NCBI GenBank assembly: GCA_963786295.1 | Contig: CAWAYV010000027.1 | Span: forward strand, 62,001-126,000 | DNA: 64,000 nucleotides | Direction of reading: 5' to 3' | DNA from: JACCZX01 sp963786295 | GTDB taxonomy: Bacteria > Pseudomonadota > Gammaproteobacteria > Burkholderiales > Burkholderiaceae_F | Shown here: positions 1 through 8,808 of the stretch, piece by piece | Layout: each line of letters begins with the position of its first letter | Position numbering within the stretch: the stretch's first letter is position 1 | Translations under genes and position numbers: made by a program | Notes under the pieces: model-generated | Database searches by the model: none | What the model was told of the DNA's origin: nothing | Seen by the model: only the letters and a program-made list of their open reading frames with translations

Positions 1-2
1 CG

Positions 3-887
3 GTGTCCCAGATGCTCGGACAGGATGCGACGCCCGAGGACCGCGCTCGGCTGCGCGGCGATTTGGGGCTCGACCAACCGTTCTACGTGCAATTCGGTCA
101 CTTTATCGGCAACGCGATGCAGGGCGATTTCGGCATCAGCCTGCGCCAGGGCCGCGCTGTTTCGACATTGATCAAGGAGCGGTTGCCTGCGACGCTCGAA
201 CTTGCATTTGCCGCGGCGCTAATTGCGATCGTCGTCGGAATTCCGATGGGCGTTTACACGGCGTTGCGGCGCGATTCGTGGTTCTCGCATTTTCTGCTCG
301 CTGTGTCGCTGGTCGGCATCTCGTTGCCGACGTTCTTGATCGGCATCCTGCTGATTCTGGTGTTCGCGGTGCTGCTGGGCTGGCTGCCGTCGTATGGCCG
401 TGGCGATACGGTTCAGCTGGGATGGTGGAGCACGGGACTACTGACGACGACGGGCTGGAAGCACCTGATCCTGCCCGCGATCACGTTATGTCTGTTTCAG
501 CTGACGCTGATCATGCGGCTGGTGCGATCCGAGATGCTCGAGGTGCTGCGCACCGATTACATCAAGTTTGCGCGTGCGCGCGGGCTCACGGATCGTGCGG
601 TGCACTTCGGTCATGCACTGAAGAACACGCTGGTGCCGGTGATCACGATCACCGGCTTGCAGCTGGGCGGGATCATCGCGTTTGCGATCGTGACCGAGAC
701 CGTGTTCCAGTGGCCGGGCATGGGATTGCTGTTCATCCAGTCGGTGCAGTTTGCCGACATACCCGTGATGGCAGCTTATTTGTGCTTGATCGCATTGGTG
801 TTCGTGCTGATCAATCTGATCGTGGATTTGCTGTACTTTGCTGTTGACCCGCGGCTGCGCATCGACCGCACCGCTGCGGCACACTGA
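3..887 (+). CDS. dppB: Dipeptide/oligopeptide ABC transporter permease, DppB type (5' partial)
   Basis: Inner-membrane subunit of a peptide importer of the DppB/OppB family. The reading frame is open at the left edge, and the usual N-terminal membrane helix with its conserved LLRR-type start is missing, so this is a partial gene. The remaining 294 residues show the family-typical periplasmic segment, then about five hydrophobic helices. The cytoplasmic EAA loop, which docks on the ATPase, reads LRTDYIKFARARGL. The product ends in the family-typical YFAVDPRLR. Its TGA stop is followed directly by the ATG of the amidohydrolase. Genes for the binding protein, second permease and both ATPases follow, so the assignment to a peptide-type importer is firm. 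The exact substrate is not. Confidence 0.93.
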   Translation: MSQMLGQDATPEDRARLRGDLGLDQPFYVQFGHFIGNAMQGDFGISLRQGRAVSTLIKERLPATLELAFAAALIAIVVGIPMGVYTALRRDSWFSHFLLAVSLVGISLPTFLIGILLILVFAVLLGWLPSYGRGDTVQLGWWSTGLLTTTGWKHLILPAITLCLFQLTLIMRLVRSEMLEVLRTDYIKFARARGLTDRAVHFGHALKNTLVPVITITGLQLGGIIAFAIVTETVFQWPGMGLLFIQSVQFADIPVMAAYLCLIALVFVLINLIVDLLYFAVDPRLRIDRTAAAH

Positions 888-2123
888 ATGGGTACCTATC
901 TAGGACTTGCGCTGCGCGGCCCGCTGGCGGCGATTTTTCCGCATCACGAGGGGCTGACCGCACTGCGGCGCGATCTGCATGCGAATCCGGAGATCGGGTT
1001 CGAAGAGCACCGCACGTCCGCTCTGGTAGCGGAGCGGATGCGCGAGCTGGGCATCGAGGTGCATACGGGGATCGGCAAGACGGGCGTCGTCGGCGTCCTT
1101 CATGGCGAAAAAAATGCGTCGGGCCGTTCGATCGCGCTGCGTGCCGACATGGACGCGTTGCCGATCATGGAAGAAAACGAATTCGCGCACCGCTCGACCA
1201 AGCCCGGATTGATGCACGGCTGCGGTCACGATGGTCACACCACGATGCTGGTGGGCGCAGCGCAGTATCTGTCGCGCACCCGGAGGTTCGACGGCACCGT
1301 CTATTTCATCTTCCAGCCCGGTGAAGAAGGATATGCGGGCGCCAAGGCAATGATCGACGATGGCCTTTTTGAGCGCTTTCCCGCTGAAGAGGTTTATGCA
1401 ATGCACAACTGGCCCCCGTTGCCGGCGGGTCAGATCGGGCTGAACTCCGGGCCGATGATGTCGTCAGCCGATCGGGTCGAAATCACGATCTGCGGTAAGG
1501 GCGGGCATGGCGCTCACCCTCATTTGACGGTCGACCCGGTGCTCGTTGCCGCGCACATCATCACCGCTGCGCAGACGATCGTCTCACGCAACGTGGCGCC
1601 GGTCGACAACGCGGTGCTCAGTCTGTGTTCGCTGCAGGCGGGCAGTCCCGGCGCGTTCTCGGTCGTTCCGCGCGAAGCGAAGTTGATCGGTACTGTGCGC
1701 ACGTCGAAGGTCGATACGCAGGAGCTGATCGAGCGCCGCATTACCGAATTGGTCGAATCAACCGCGCGCGCCTTCGGCGCCGAAGCAAACGTCGTCTACG
1801 AGCGCATCTACCCGGCGACGATCAACCATCCGCTGCAGGCCCGATTTGCCGGTGACGTGGCTGCCGAACTGGTCGGCGAGGACAACGTGGTGCGCAATCT
1901 CGCACCGAGCATGGGCGCGGAGGATTTTTCTTTCATGCTGCAGGCCAGGCCCGGCTGCTACCTGCGCCTGGGCCAGGGTGGCGGGCCGTCGAACTGTTTC
2001 CTGCACAACACTCGATACGATTTCAACGACGCCGTCATCCCGCTTGGCGCCGCTTTTTTTTCGGCGCTGGCCGAGCGCAGAATGCCGCTTTCAGAACTTC
2101 AAGCATCCAAGGAAGGCCGATGA
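888..2123 (+). CDS. M20D-family amidohydrolase (hippurate/N-acyl-amino acid hydrolase-like)
   Basis: A 411-residue cytoplasmic metal-dependent amidohydrolase of the M20D group (hippuricase, IAA-amino acid hydrolase, N-acetyl-diaminopimelate deacetylase relatives), expected to cleave N-acyl amino acids or small peptides. The motifs visible are the RADMDALP segment, the metal-binding MHGCGHDGHTTML, the QPGEEG stretch carrying the catalytic Glu pair, AMHNWP, and the C-terminal MGAEDFSFM. The ATG follows the dppB stop with no gap, and its stop TGA overlaps the ATG of the binding-protein gene, so it is embedded in the importer operon. This suggests the transporter brings in the amide that this enzyme hydrolyses. 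The substrate is an inference. A second paralogue lies at 29712-30902. Confidence 0.92.
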   Translation: MGTYLGLALRGPLAAIFPHHEGLTALRRDLHANPEIGFEEHRTSALVAERMRELGIEVHTGIGKTGVVGVLHGEKNASGRSIALRADMDALPIMEENEFAHRSTKPGLMHGCGHDGHTTMLVGAAQYLSRTRRFDGTVYFIFQPGEEGYAGAKAMIDDGLFERFPAEEVYAMHNWPPLPAGQIGLNSGPMMSSADRVEITICGKGGHGAHPHLTVDPVLVAAHIITAAQTIVSRNVAPVDNAVLSLCSLQAGSPGAFSVVPREAKLIGTVRTSKVDTQELIERRITELVESTARAFGAEANVVYERIYPATINHPLQARFAGDVAAELVGEDNVVRNLAPSMGAEDFSFMLQARPGCYLRLGQGGGPSNCFLHNTRYDFNDAVIPLGAAFFSALAERRMPLSELQASKEGR

Positions 2124-3730
2124 AGAAATTGCACAGCTTTAGCCGATCCCCGCGTTTCGTCGTGTTGCAGCCGCCGGCGCGATCATCTCGCTCGGGGCCG
2201 CGAGCATTGCGCAGGCGCAAACGTTCAAATTTGCCAACCAGGGCGATGCGCTGTCGATGGACCCGCATTCGCTGAACGAGTCGTTCCAGCTGTCCTTTAC
2301 CGGCAACATCTATGAGCCGTTGATCGGGCGCGGCAAGAAGCTCGAGGTGGTGCCGCTGCTGGCCACCGATTGGAAGCAGACCGCGCCCACCGTGTGGCGC
2401 TTCAATCTGCGCAAGGGCGTGCTGTTTCACGACGGCACGCCGTTTACCGCGGATGACGTGATTTTTTCGTACAACCGCGGCAAGGGCGAGGGCTCCGACG
2501 TGAAGACCTACGTCGGTCAGATCAAGGAGATCCGCAAGCTCGACGATCACACGATCGACATCATTACGACCGAGCCGTTTCCGATTCTCCCCGACGTGAT
2601 TACCAACTGGTACATCATGTCCAAGAGCTGGTGCGAGAAGAACAAGGCCGTACAGCCGGTCGATAAACGGAAAGGTACCGAGAACACCGCATCGTTCCAG
2701 GCCAATGGCACCGGACCGTATCGCCTGCGCTCGCGCGATCCCAATATACGCACGACGTTGCAGCGAAATGCGGGCTACTGGGGCAAGATCGAAGGCAATG
2801 TGCAGGACGTGATCTTCACCCCGATCGGCAACAACGCGACGCGGGTAGCTGCGCTGCTGTCGGGTGAGGTCGACATGATGGAGCCGGTGCCGGTGCAGGA
2901 CATCGCCCGCATCTCGGCTGACAAGAATCTGAAAGTGATGCAGGCGCCCGAGCTGCGCACGATCTTTCTCGGCATGGATCAGTCGCGCAACGAGCTGCTG
3001 TCAGTCGAGCGTCAAGGGCAAGAACCCCTTCAAGGACAAGCGCGTGCGGCAGGCGTTCTATCAGGCGATCGACGTCAACGCGATTCAAAAGACGGTGATG
3101 CGCGGTGCGTCGGCGCCCACCGGGCTGATGATCGCGCCGGGCATCAACGGGTTTCCGCCCGACATGAACAAGCGCCTGCCGTTCGATGTGGAAGCGTCGA
3201 AGAAGCTGCTGGCTGAAGCCGGCTATCCGCAGGGATTCGAGGTCGGCATGAACTGCCCGAACGACCGCTACGTCAACGACGAAGAGATCTGCAAGGCGGT
3301 GGCGGCGATGCTGGCCAAGACCGGCATCAAAGTGAATCTGACCGCCGAGACCAAGGGCAGCTACTTCCCGAAGATCCTGTCGCGCAACACGTCGTTCTAT
3401 CTACTCGGCTGGACACCCGGCAGCTACGACTCGCATAACCCGCTGTTCGCGCTGATGGCGACGCCCGGCGACGGCGGCCAGGGTCAGTTCAATCTGGGCA
3501 GCTACAGCAACGCCAAGGTCGACGCGCTGACCAAGGCAATCGCGACCGAGACCGATGTCAAGAAGCGCACAGCGATGATCGCCGAGGCGATGAAGATTCA
3601 TCAGGACGACGTCGGCCATATTCCGTTGCATCAGCAAGCCCTGGCGTGGGGGATGAAGCGCAATATTGACCTGGTCCAGTTGGCGGACAACTACATGTTC
3701 ATCAAGTGGGTCTCGATCAAGCAACCGTAG
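2120..3730 (+). CDS. dppA: Periplasmic peptide-binding protein, DppA type (two frameshifts)
   Basis: Substrate-binding component of the peptide importer (SBP_bac_5 family, about 530 residues). ATG at 2120 overlaps the preceding stop. The signal peptide is split: the first codons read MKKLHSFSRSP, and then near 2150 the frame shifts to a hydrophobic segment ending in an AQA-type cleavage site. The mature protein then runs from QTFKFANQGDALSMDP through the family motif WRFNLRKGVLFHDGTPFTADDV. A second shift near 3005 moves back to the first frame, continuing with KGKNPFKDKRVRQAFYQAID and later TGIKVNLTAETKGSYFPK. Both halves are full-length family sequence, so the breaks are more likely base-calling errors than decay. 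Export to the periplasm is expected. Confidence 0.88.
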
Positions 3731-3735
3731 GGGGT

Positions 3736-3830
3736 GATCACTGATCAGCGATCGGTAGTCAGGTATGGACACTCAGGCGTTACCAGCTGACCAAGGCGTT
3801 CCGGCGATCACTGATCAAGGATCAGTGATC
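3736..3830 (+). repeat. GATC-rich repeat with perfect inverted repeat
   Basis: The 11-mer GATCACTGATC occurs at 3736-3746 and again at 3806-3816. The second copy is followed after 3 bases by its exact reverse complement (3820-3830), which makes a perfect 11-bp hairpin. The repeat lies at the junction of the binding-protein and permease genes, just upstream of an in-frame ATG at 3834. It resembles small intergenic REP-like repeats. Function is unknown. Confidence 0.6.
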
Positions 3831-4745
3831 CCGATGAACGTCGCCGGTCGCGTGTGGGACAGCGACGTCGCGTACAGCTTTCGCAACTCGCCGGTCGCGA
3901 TCACGGCGGCGGTGGTGGCGTTTGTTCTGATTTTTTCAGCCGTGTTCGCACGCTGGGTCGCGCCGCACAACCCGTTCGATCTGGCCACGCTGAACCTGCT
4001 CGATGCGTCGCTGCCTCCGATGTGGGAGGAAAACGGCAATCCCAATTTCTGGCTCGGCACCGACGATCAGGGCCGCGATATTTTCTCTGCGATCTTGTTC
4101 GGCATGCAGGTGTCGCTGGCGATCGGGTTGGCATCGGTCGCCCTGTCCGTTGTTCTGGGCGTCGGACTGGGCCTGCTGTCGGGCTACGTCGGCGGCCGGC
4201 TCGATGCATTCATCATGCGCGTATGCGATGTGATGTTGTCGTTTCCGGCAATCCTCACCGCCTTGTTGATCGACGGCGTTGCGCGCGTTGCACTGCCGCG
4301 CGATTCGCACAGCGAGCTTGCCTTTGGCGTGCTGATTCTCGCGATCGCGTTGTCCGGATGGGTGCAGTACGCACGCACGGTGCGCGGCTCGACTCTGGTG
4401 GAGAAGAACAAGGAGTACGTGCAGGCGGCACGCGTGATCGGCGTATCGCCGCTGGCGATCATGGCGCGGCACGTGCTGCCCAACGTGATGGGGCCGGTGC
4501 TCGTGCTGGCCACGGTGCACATCGCCACCGCGATCATCACCGAGGCGACGTTGTCGTTTCTTGGCGTCGGCGTGCCGCCCACCACGCCGTCGCTCGGCAC
4601 CTTGATCCGCATCGGTAACGAGTTCCTGTTTTCCGGCGAATGGTGGATCACAATATTCCCCGGATTGGCCCTTGTTTTGCTCGTACTTTCTGTCAACCTG
4701 CTGGGTGATTGGCTGCGCGACGCACTCAATCCGAAGCTGAGATAG
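3765..4745 (+). CDS. dppC: Dipeptide/oligopeptide ABC transporter permease, DppC type
   Basis: Second inner-membrane permease of the peptide importer (326 residues). It has the DppC-type N-terminal helix (residues about 40-65), the periplasmic motif FWLGTDDQGRDIFSAILFG, and five more helices. Its EAA loop, NKEYVQAARVIGVSPLAIM, is the ATPase contact. The C-terminus NLLGDWLRDALNPKLR is typical. The start is uncertain. ATG 3765 is the first, but residues 13-23 are encoded by a GATC hairpin repeat. ATG 3834, just after the repeat, gives 303 residues beginning MNVAGRVW and may be the real start. Neither has a strong ribosome-binding site. Confidence 0.92.
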   Translation: MDTQALPADQGVPAITDQGSVIPMNVAGRVWDSDVAYSFRNSPVAITAAVVAFVLIFSAVFARWVAPHNPFDLATLNLLDASLPPMWEENGNPNFWLGTDDQGRDIFSAILFGMQVSLAIGLASVALSVVLGVGLGLLSGYVGGRLDAFIMRVCDVMLSFPAILTALLIDGVARVALPRDSHSELAFGVLILAIALSGWVQYARTVRGSTLVEKNKEYVQAARVIGVSPLAIMARHVLPNVMGPVLVLATVHIATAIITEATLSFLGVGVPPTTPSLGTLIRIGNEFLFSGEWWITIFPGLALVLLVLSVNLLGDWLRDALNPKLR

Positions 4746-4766
4746 GGAGTTTTTCTGGAGGTGTCT

Positions 4767-5139
4767 ATGAAAACGAAACTAGCAAGTCGCGTTGCGCAGC
4801 TAGCTTGCATTGGCCGGGTGTGCAACGACGCCGTTCGCCTACATCGACGGCAACCGCTACTTCAGGACCGAGTTGTACACCTACTCGGTGCATCGTGCTC
4901 GACATCAATGGGCGCAGCGACATGCGTAACCCGATACCTGGTCGAGCCGGGCCTGAAAGTCATCCGCGTTCAGGGGCCCGCGGCCCCTGGCTTTCTATAC
5001 GGCGACATACGAGACGTTCACGCTCGATGTGAAGCCGTGCACTCGCTACTACCTGAAGGCGGTGAAGAAAAATCAGCTTGAGCAGGACTTCGTGCCGGGA
5101 GTGGATTACCAGGAGCCCATTGCCGGCTGCACCGCCTAG
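4767..5139 (+). CDS. Small putative lipoprotein, frameshifted
   Basis: A short gene of about 125 codons that no single frame covers. ATG 4767 follows a GGAG site and starts MKTKLASRVAQLA. Combining frames gives a lipobox-like LAGCATTPFAYIDG, then FRTELYTYSV, VLDINGRSDM, VEPGLKVIRVQGP and a final KPCTRYYLKAVKKNQLEQDF, ending at the TAG at 5137-5139. That is a signal peptide with a lipobox Cys, then a compact beta-rich domain. About four indels are needed. I do not recognise the family, and its position between dppC and dppD may be incidental. A secreted lipoprotein is likely; function is unknown. Confidence 0.6.
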
Positions 5140-5167
5140 TCAAACGGTTGCCCACGGCGGCCAGGCG

Positions 5168-6193
5168 ATGACACAAACCGCGGCCGCGCTGTCTTCGATC
5201 GCGTCATCGGCGCCGCCGTTGCTCGAGGTGCGCAATCTGCGCATCGAGTTTCCGACGCGGCGCGGGACGCTGGTCGCGGTCGATGACATTTCGTTTTCGA
5301 TCGCGCCCGGCGAAGTGCTCGGAGTCGTGGGTGAGTCAGGCGCCGGTAAGTCGCTGACCGGCGCCGCGATCATCGGACTGCTCGAGCCGCCGGGCCGCAT
5401 CGCGGCGGGCGAAGTCAGGCTGGTCGGCCGGCGTATCGACACGCTGCCGTACGAAGATATGCGCAAGGTTCGCGGCCGCGAGATCGGTGCGATCTTTCAG
5501 GACCCGCTGACTTCGTTGAATCCGCTGTATACGGTCGGTGACCAGTTGGTCGAGACGATCACGACGCACCTGAACATGTCGTCCAGCAAGGCGCGGGTGC
5601 GCGCGATCGAGCTGCTCGCTTCCACCGGGATACCGGCGCCCGAGCGCCGCATCGATGCCTACCCGCATCAGTTTTCTGGCGGCATGCGGCAACGAGTCGT
5701 GATTGCGCTGGCACTGGCGGCCGAGCCGAAGCTCATCATTGCCGACGAGCCGACCACCGCGCTCGATGTTTCGATTCAGGCGCAAATCATCTCGCTGCTG
5801 AAGAGGTTGTGCCGCGACCATGGCACCGCGGTGATGCTGGTCACACACGACATGGGCGTGATCGCCGAAACCGCCGACCGCGTCGCGGTGATGTACGCCG
5901 GCCGCATTGCCGAGATCGGTCCAGTGTCGGACGTGATTCATCGGCCGCAGCATCCGTACACCGTCGGGCTGATGGGATCGATCCCGACCTTCGGCCACGA
6001 GACTGAACGGCTGACGCAAATCGATGGCTCGATGCCGCGTCTGACCGCGATCCCGAGCGGCTGCGCGTTTCATCCGCGCTGCGTGCACGCCTTCGATCGT
6101 TGCCCGCGAGAGCGGCCGGATTTGTTGCCGGCAGGTACATCGATGGCGGCGTGCTGGTTACATGACGTCACCGGTGGCAAGGTAGCTGCATGA
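5168..6193 (+). CDS. dppD: Peptide ABC transporter ATP-binding protein, DppD type
   Basis: ATPase subunit of the peptide importer (341 residues from ATG 5168; the frame is open 30 codons further upstream, but that stretch overlaps the lipoprotein gene and is not family-like). The Walker A is GESGAGKS, the Q-loop segment IFQDPLTSLNP, the signature FSGGMRQRV and the Walker B LIIADEPTTALDVS. The H-loop is VTHDMG. The C-terminal oligopeptide/dipeptide extension has the cysteine pair in GCAFHPRC. The stop TGA overlaps the ATG of the next ATPase (ATGA at 6190-6193), indicating translational coupling. Confidence 0.94.
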   Translation: MTQTAAALSSIASSAPPLLEVRNLRIEFPTRRGTLVAVDDISFSIAPGEVLGVVGESGAGKSLTGAAIIGLLEPPGRIAAGEVRLVGRRIDTLPYEDMRKVRGREIGAIFQDPLTSLNPLYTVGDQLVETITTHLNMSSSKARVRAIELLASTGIPAPERRIDAYPHQFSGGMRQRVVIALALAAEPKLIIADEPTTALDVSIQAQIISLLKRLCRDHGTAVMLVTHDMGVIAETADRVAVMYAGRIAEIGPVSDVIHRPQHPYTVGLMGSIPTFGHETERLTQIDGSMPRLTAIPSGCAFHPRCVHAFDRCPRERPDLLPAGTSMAACWLHDVTGGKVAA

Positions 6194-7244
6194 GTGCTGT
6201 GCTCCGGGAGGACGTTACCGAGACGCCGAGGTCGTTCGCACCTGACGTGATCGTGCACGCGGTTGGACTGGCCAAATATTTTGACGTCTCGCCACCGTGG
6301 CTGAATCGCGTGCTCGAAAACAAGCAGCGCGCGCGATTCTGCACGCGGTCGATGGCGTTAGCTTCGACATCAAGCGCGGCGAAACGCTGTCGCTGGTGGG
6401 CGAATCGGGCTGCGGAAAATCGACCGTTGCGCGCCTGCTGGTGGGCCTGTACGTACCGACCAAGGGCCACGTGGAATTCTTCGGCCGCGATCTGCGAGAA
6501 ATGAATTCGCAGCGCGGCCGTGCGCTGCGGCAGAAGCTGCAGATGATTTTTCAGGATCCGTATGCGAGCCTGAATCCGCGCTGGCGCGTGGCCGACATCA
6601 TCGCCGAGCCGTTAAAGGCGCATGGGCTGATGAACGACAAGGCGCAGATCATGGCGCGCGTCGACGAGCTGTTGCAGCAGGTGCGCCTGGCGCCGGCCGA
6701 TAAGGTGAAGTATCCGCATCAGTTTTCGGGCGGACAGCGGCAGCGGTTGTCGATCGCACGCGCACTGGCGACCAAGCCTGAGTTCCTGGTGTGCGACGAA
6801 CCGACGTCCGCGCTCGACGTGTCGGTGCAGGCGCAGGTGCTGAACCTGATGAAGGAACTGCAGCGCGAGATGGGGCTTACGTACCTCTTTATCTCGCACA
6901 ACCTTGCGGTGGTGCATCACATTTCGGATCGCGTCGGCGTGATGTACCTGGGCAAGATCGTCGAGCTCGCGACGCGCACAACTTTGTTCAATACGCCGCG
7001 CCATCCGTACACGCGCATGCTGCTCGATGCGATTCCGGATCTGGAAATGAGCGGCCGCGCACGCACGCCGGTCGCGGGAGAGGTGCCAAATCCGCTGAAT
7101 CCGCCTTCGGGCTGCACGTTCCACCCGCGCTGCCCGCATGCGAATGAGCGCTGCCGCGCCGAAGTGCCGTTGCTAAAGCTTTATCGGCATGCAGGCGGCG
7201 AAACGCAGGCTGCCTGCCACGGCGTCGAGGAAGGAAGAATCTAG
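6190..7244 (+). CDS. dppF: Peptide ABC transporter ATP-binding protein, DppF type (frameshifted)
   Basis: Second ATPase of the peptide importer, about 350 residues. The N-terminus from ATG 6190 (MSAVLREDVTETPR) shares the frame only to about 6330. There a GCGCGCGC run disrupts it, and the protein continues in another frame as AILHAVDGVSFDIKRGETLS. Walker A is GESGCGKS, the signature FSGGQRQRLS and Walker B LVCDEPTSALDVS. The C-terminal extension has GCTFHPRCPHANERC, typical for DppF/OppF. The dinucleotide-run location suggests a sequencing error. The stop TAG overlaps the stop of the convergent DUF1223 gene by sharing the palindrome CTAG. Confidence 0.9.
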
Positions 7245-7987
7245 CTGCAGGTCGCCAGCGGCAGTTGCAGCGCTTGCAACACTCCGGTGTCGTCTTCAAC
7301 GAACGCGACCAGCGCGAGATCACGCGCCGCGGTCGACGGCACTTCCAGAGAAACGGTGCGCGTGCCGAGCGGCAAGGGTCCCGACCACGCGCGCGTGACG
7401 CGATCGTTGGCCAGTGTTTCTCCGCGGTTCTCGCCCGCGGTCACCTTGGTCGAGATTCCGTTTTGCACCAGCGCAACGAACATGCGCGGATTCTTGGCAG
7501 AGTTCGGCGCAGCGAGCTCCGCATGTGTGCGGACATTGACTTTGCCGCCTTGCGTCTCGACCTTGTCGAGCGTGATCGTCGCTGCGGCCGGCCGCTGATT
7601 GACGGCACGCAATTGCGCGTCGAAGGCACCCGACGACCAATTCGTTTCACGCCCCTGTACGAAAACGCCGGGCGTGTAGCGCGTGCGGTTGCCGTTTAAC
7701 GCAGCAAGCTGCGACTGGCGATCATTGAACTCGCGTTTCGCGAACGGATCTTTCCATCCGATGTAGTCCCAGTAGCCGACATGCAGCGCTAGCGGCACCG
7801 CCCGACTTGAATCGATGCGCGACGGCAGTTGGGACAACCAGCGGTCGGCCGGTGGGCAGCTCGAGCATCCCTGCGACGTGTACAGCTCGACCAGCGCAAC
7901 GGTGTTCTTCGGGCTGGTCGCCTGGCAGGCGGCGGCGTGGGCGGCGGGCATGGTGGCAGCAAGGGCAGCGGCAATCAGAACACGCAT
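7241..7987 (-). CDS. Secreted DUF1223 family protein (thioredoxin-like)
   Basis: A 248-residue exported protein of the DUF1223 family. A signal peptide (MRVLIAAALAATMPAAHA) is followed by VALVELYTSQGCSSCPPADR, which is the family's thioredoxin-like CxxC segment. HVGYWDYIGWKDPFA and RYTPGVFVQGRE, also characteristic, come next. The ORF is open 36 codons further upstream, but ATG 7987 directly precedes the signal peptide and is the better start. Function of the family is not established; the CxxC suggests a redox or metal role in the periplasm. It is convergent with dppF, with overlapping stops. Confidence 0.88.
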   Translation of the reverse strand: MRVLIAAALAATMPAAHAAACQATSPKNTVALVELYTSQGCSSCPPADRWLSQLPSRIDSSRAVPLALHVGYWDYIGWKDPFAKREFNDRQSQLAALNGNRTRYTPGVFVQGRETNWSSGAFDAQLRAVNQRPAAATITLDKVETQGGKVNVRTHAELAAPNSAKNPRMFVALVQNGISTKVTAGENRGETLANDRVTRAWSGPLPLGTRTVSLEVPSTAARDLALVAFVEDDTGVLQALQLPLATCS

Positions 7988-8225
7988 CGAATCTCCCGGA
8001 CAGGTGCGTTGGTCGTTGCGCGGCACCGATTTCTTACGCTCCGGCCAGCGAGATCTTGCCACTTGCAGGCGCCATCGCGTCTGCAGAGACGTCATCCGAA
8101 ACGGCTTGTCGCCCGTACCGGCCTGACGCGTGCGCGGAACTGGAGATCGATCATCTCGCGCGCACTACCTACGATGAATCTCACCCCGGCACCAGGGCGC
8201 CGGATCTCGATATGGGAGATACGCA

Positions 8226-8762
8226 ATGAAACTTTCAATCAAAGCGGCGCTAGCCGCCGCTCCGTTCGCACTGATCGGGTGCTCATCTATGCCGATGATG
8301 TCGAGCGCTCCTGACGTTCCGGCGGCGATCGCGGTGCCGGCGGGCAACAAGATGTCGATGCGCACGGTGGGCGTTGGCGAGTTGACGTACGAATGTCGCG
8401 AGAAACAGGGTGCCGCCGGCACGTTTGAGTGGACGTTCGTCGCCCCGACCGCCACCCTGTGGGACGCGAACCGCACCAAGGCGGTCGGCAAGTACTACGG
8501 TGGACCGACATGGGAGTCGAGCGACGGCAGCAAAGTTACCGGCAAGCAGCTCGCGATTGCACCGGCCACCAACGCCGGCGCGATCCCTCTGCAATTGGTA
8601 CAGGCCGCACCGGCGATGGGCAACGGGGTGATGCAGGGCGTCACCTACATTCAGCGTCTGAATACGGTCGGTGGCATAGCGCCAAAAGAGCCATGTGCAG
8701 CATCGAGCGCGGGTCAGCGCCGGCAGGTGAAGTACGAAGCCGATTACGTTTTCTATAAGTAA
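8226..8762 (+). CDS. DUF3455 domain lipoprotein
   Basis: A 178-residue exported protein. The N-terminus has a signal sequence ending in a lipobox-like LIGC (Cys 19), so it is probably lipid-anchored. The body matches the DUF3455 pattern: an early VPAGNKM, then LTYECREKQ, WTFVAPTATLWD, HGSG-equivalent YYGGPTWESSDGSKV, and the C-terminal cysteine region before VKYEADYVFYK. Two cysteines (in YECR and EPCA) could form a disulfide. Function is unknown. It stands alone, with a strong hairpin just downstream. Confidence 0.85.
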   Translation: MKLSIKAALAAAPFALIGCSSMPMMSSAPDVPAAIAVPAGNKMSMRTVGVGELTYECREKQGAAGTFEWTFVAPTATLWDANRTKAVGKYYGGPTWESSDGSKVTGKQLAIAPATNAGAIPLQLVQAAPAMGNGVMQGVTYIQRLNTVGGIAPKEPCAASSAGQRRQVKYEADYVFYK

Positions 8763-8777
8763 GTAGCTCCGTTCTCT

Positions 8778-8807
8778 AGCGGCGGCGTGCTCCCGCACTC
8801 CGCCGCT
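8778..8807. terminator. Bidirectional intrinsic terminator
   Basis: An 8-bp GC stem AGCGGCGG/CCGCCGCT is extended, after one mismatch, by GTGC/GCAC around a TCCC loop. It is followed by TTTC on the plus strand. It sits between the convergent DUF3455 and DUF2891 genes, immediately after both stops, so it probably ends both transcripts. Confidence 0.8.
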
Positions 8808-8808
8808 T

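Noticed and set aside
7241..7244. Overlapping palindromic stop codons (CTAG) of dppF and the DUF1223 gene as a regulatory signal
   Set aside because: Convergent overlap by a few bases is common and needs no special function.
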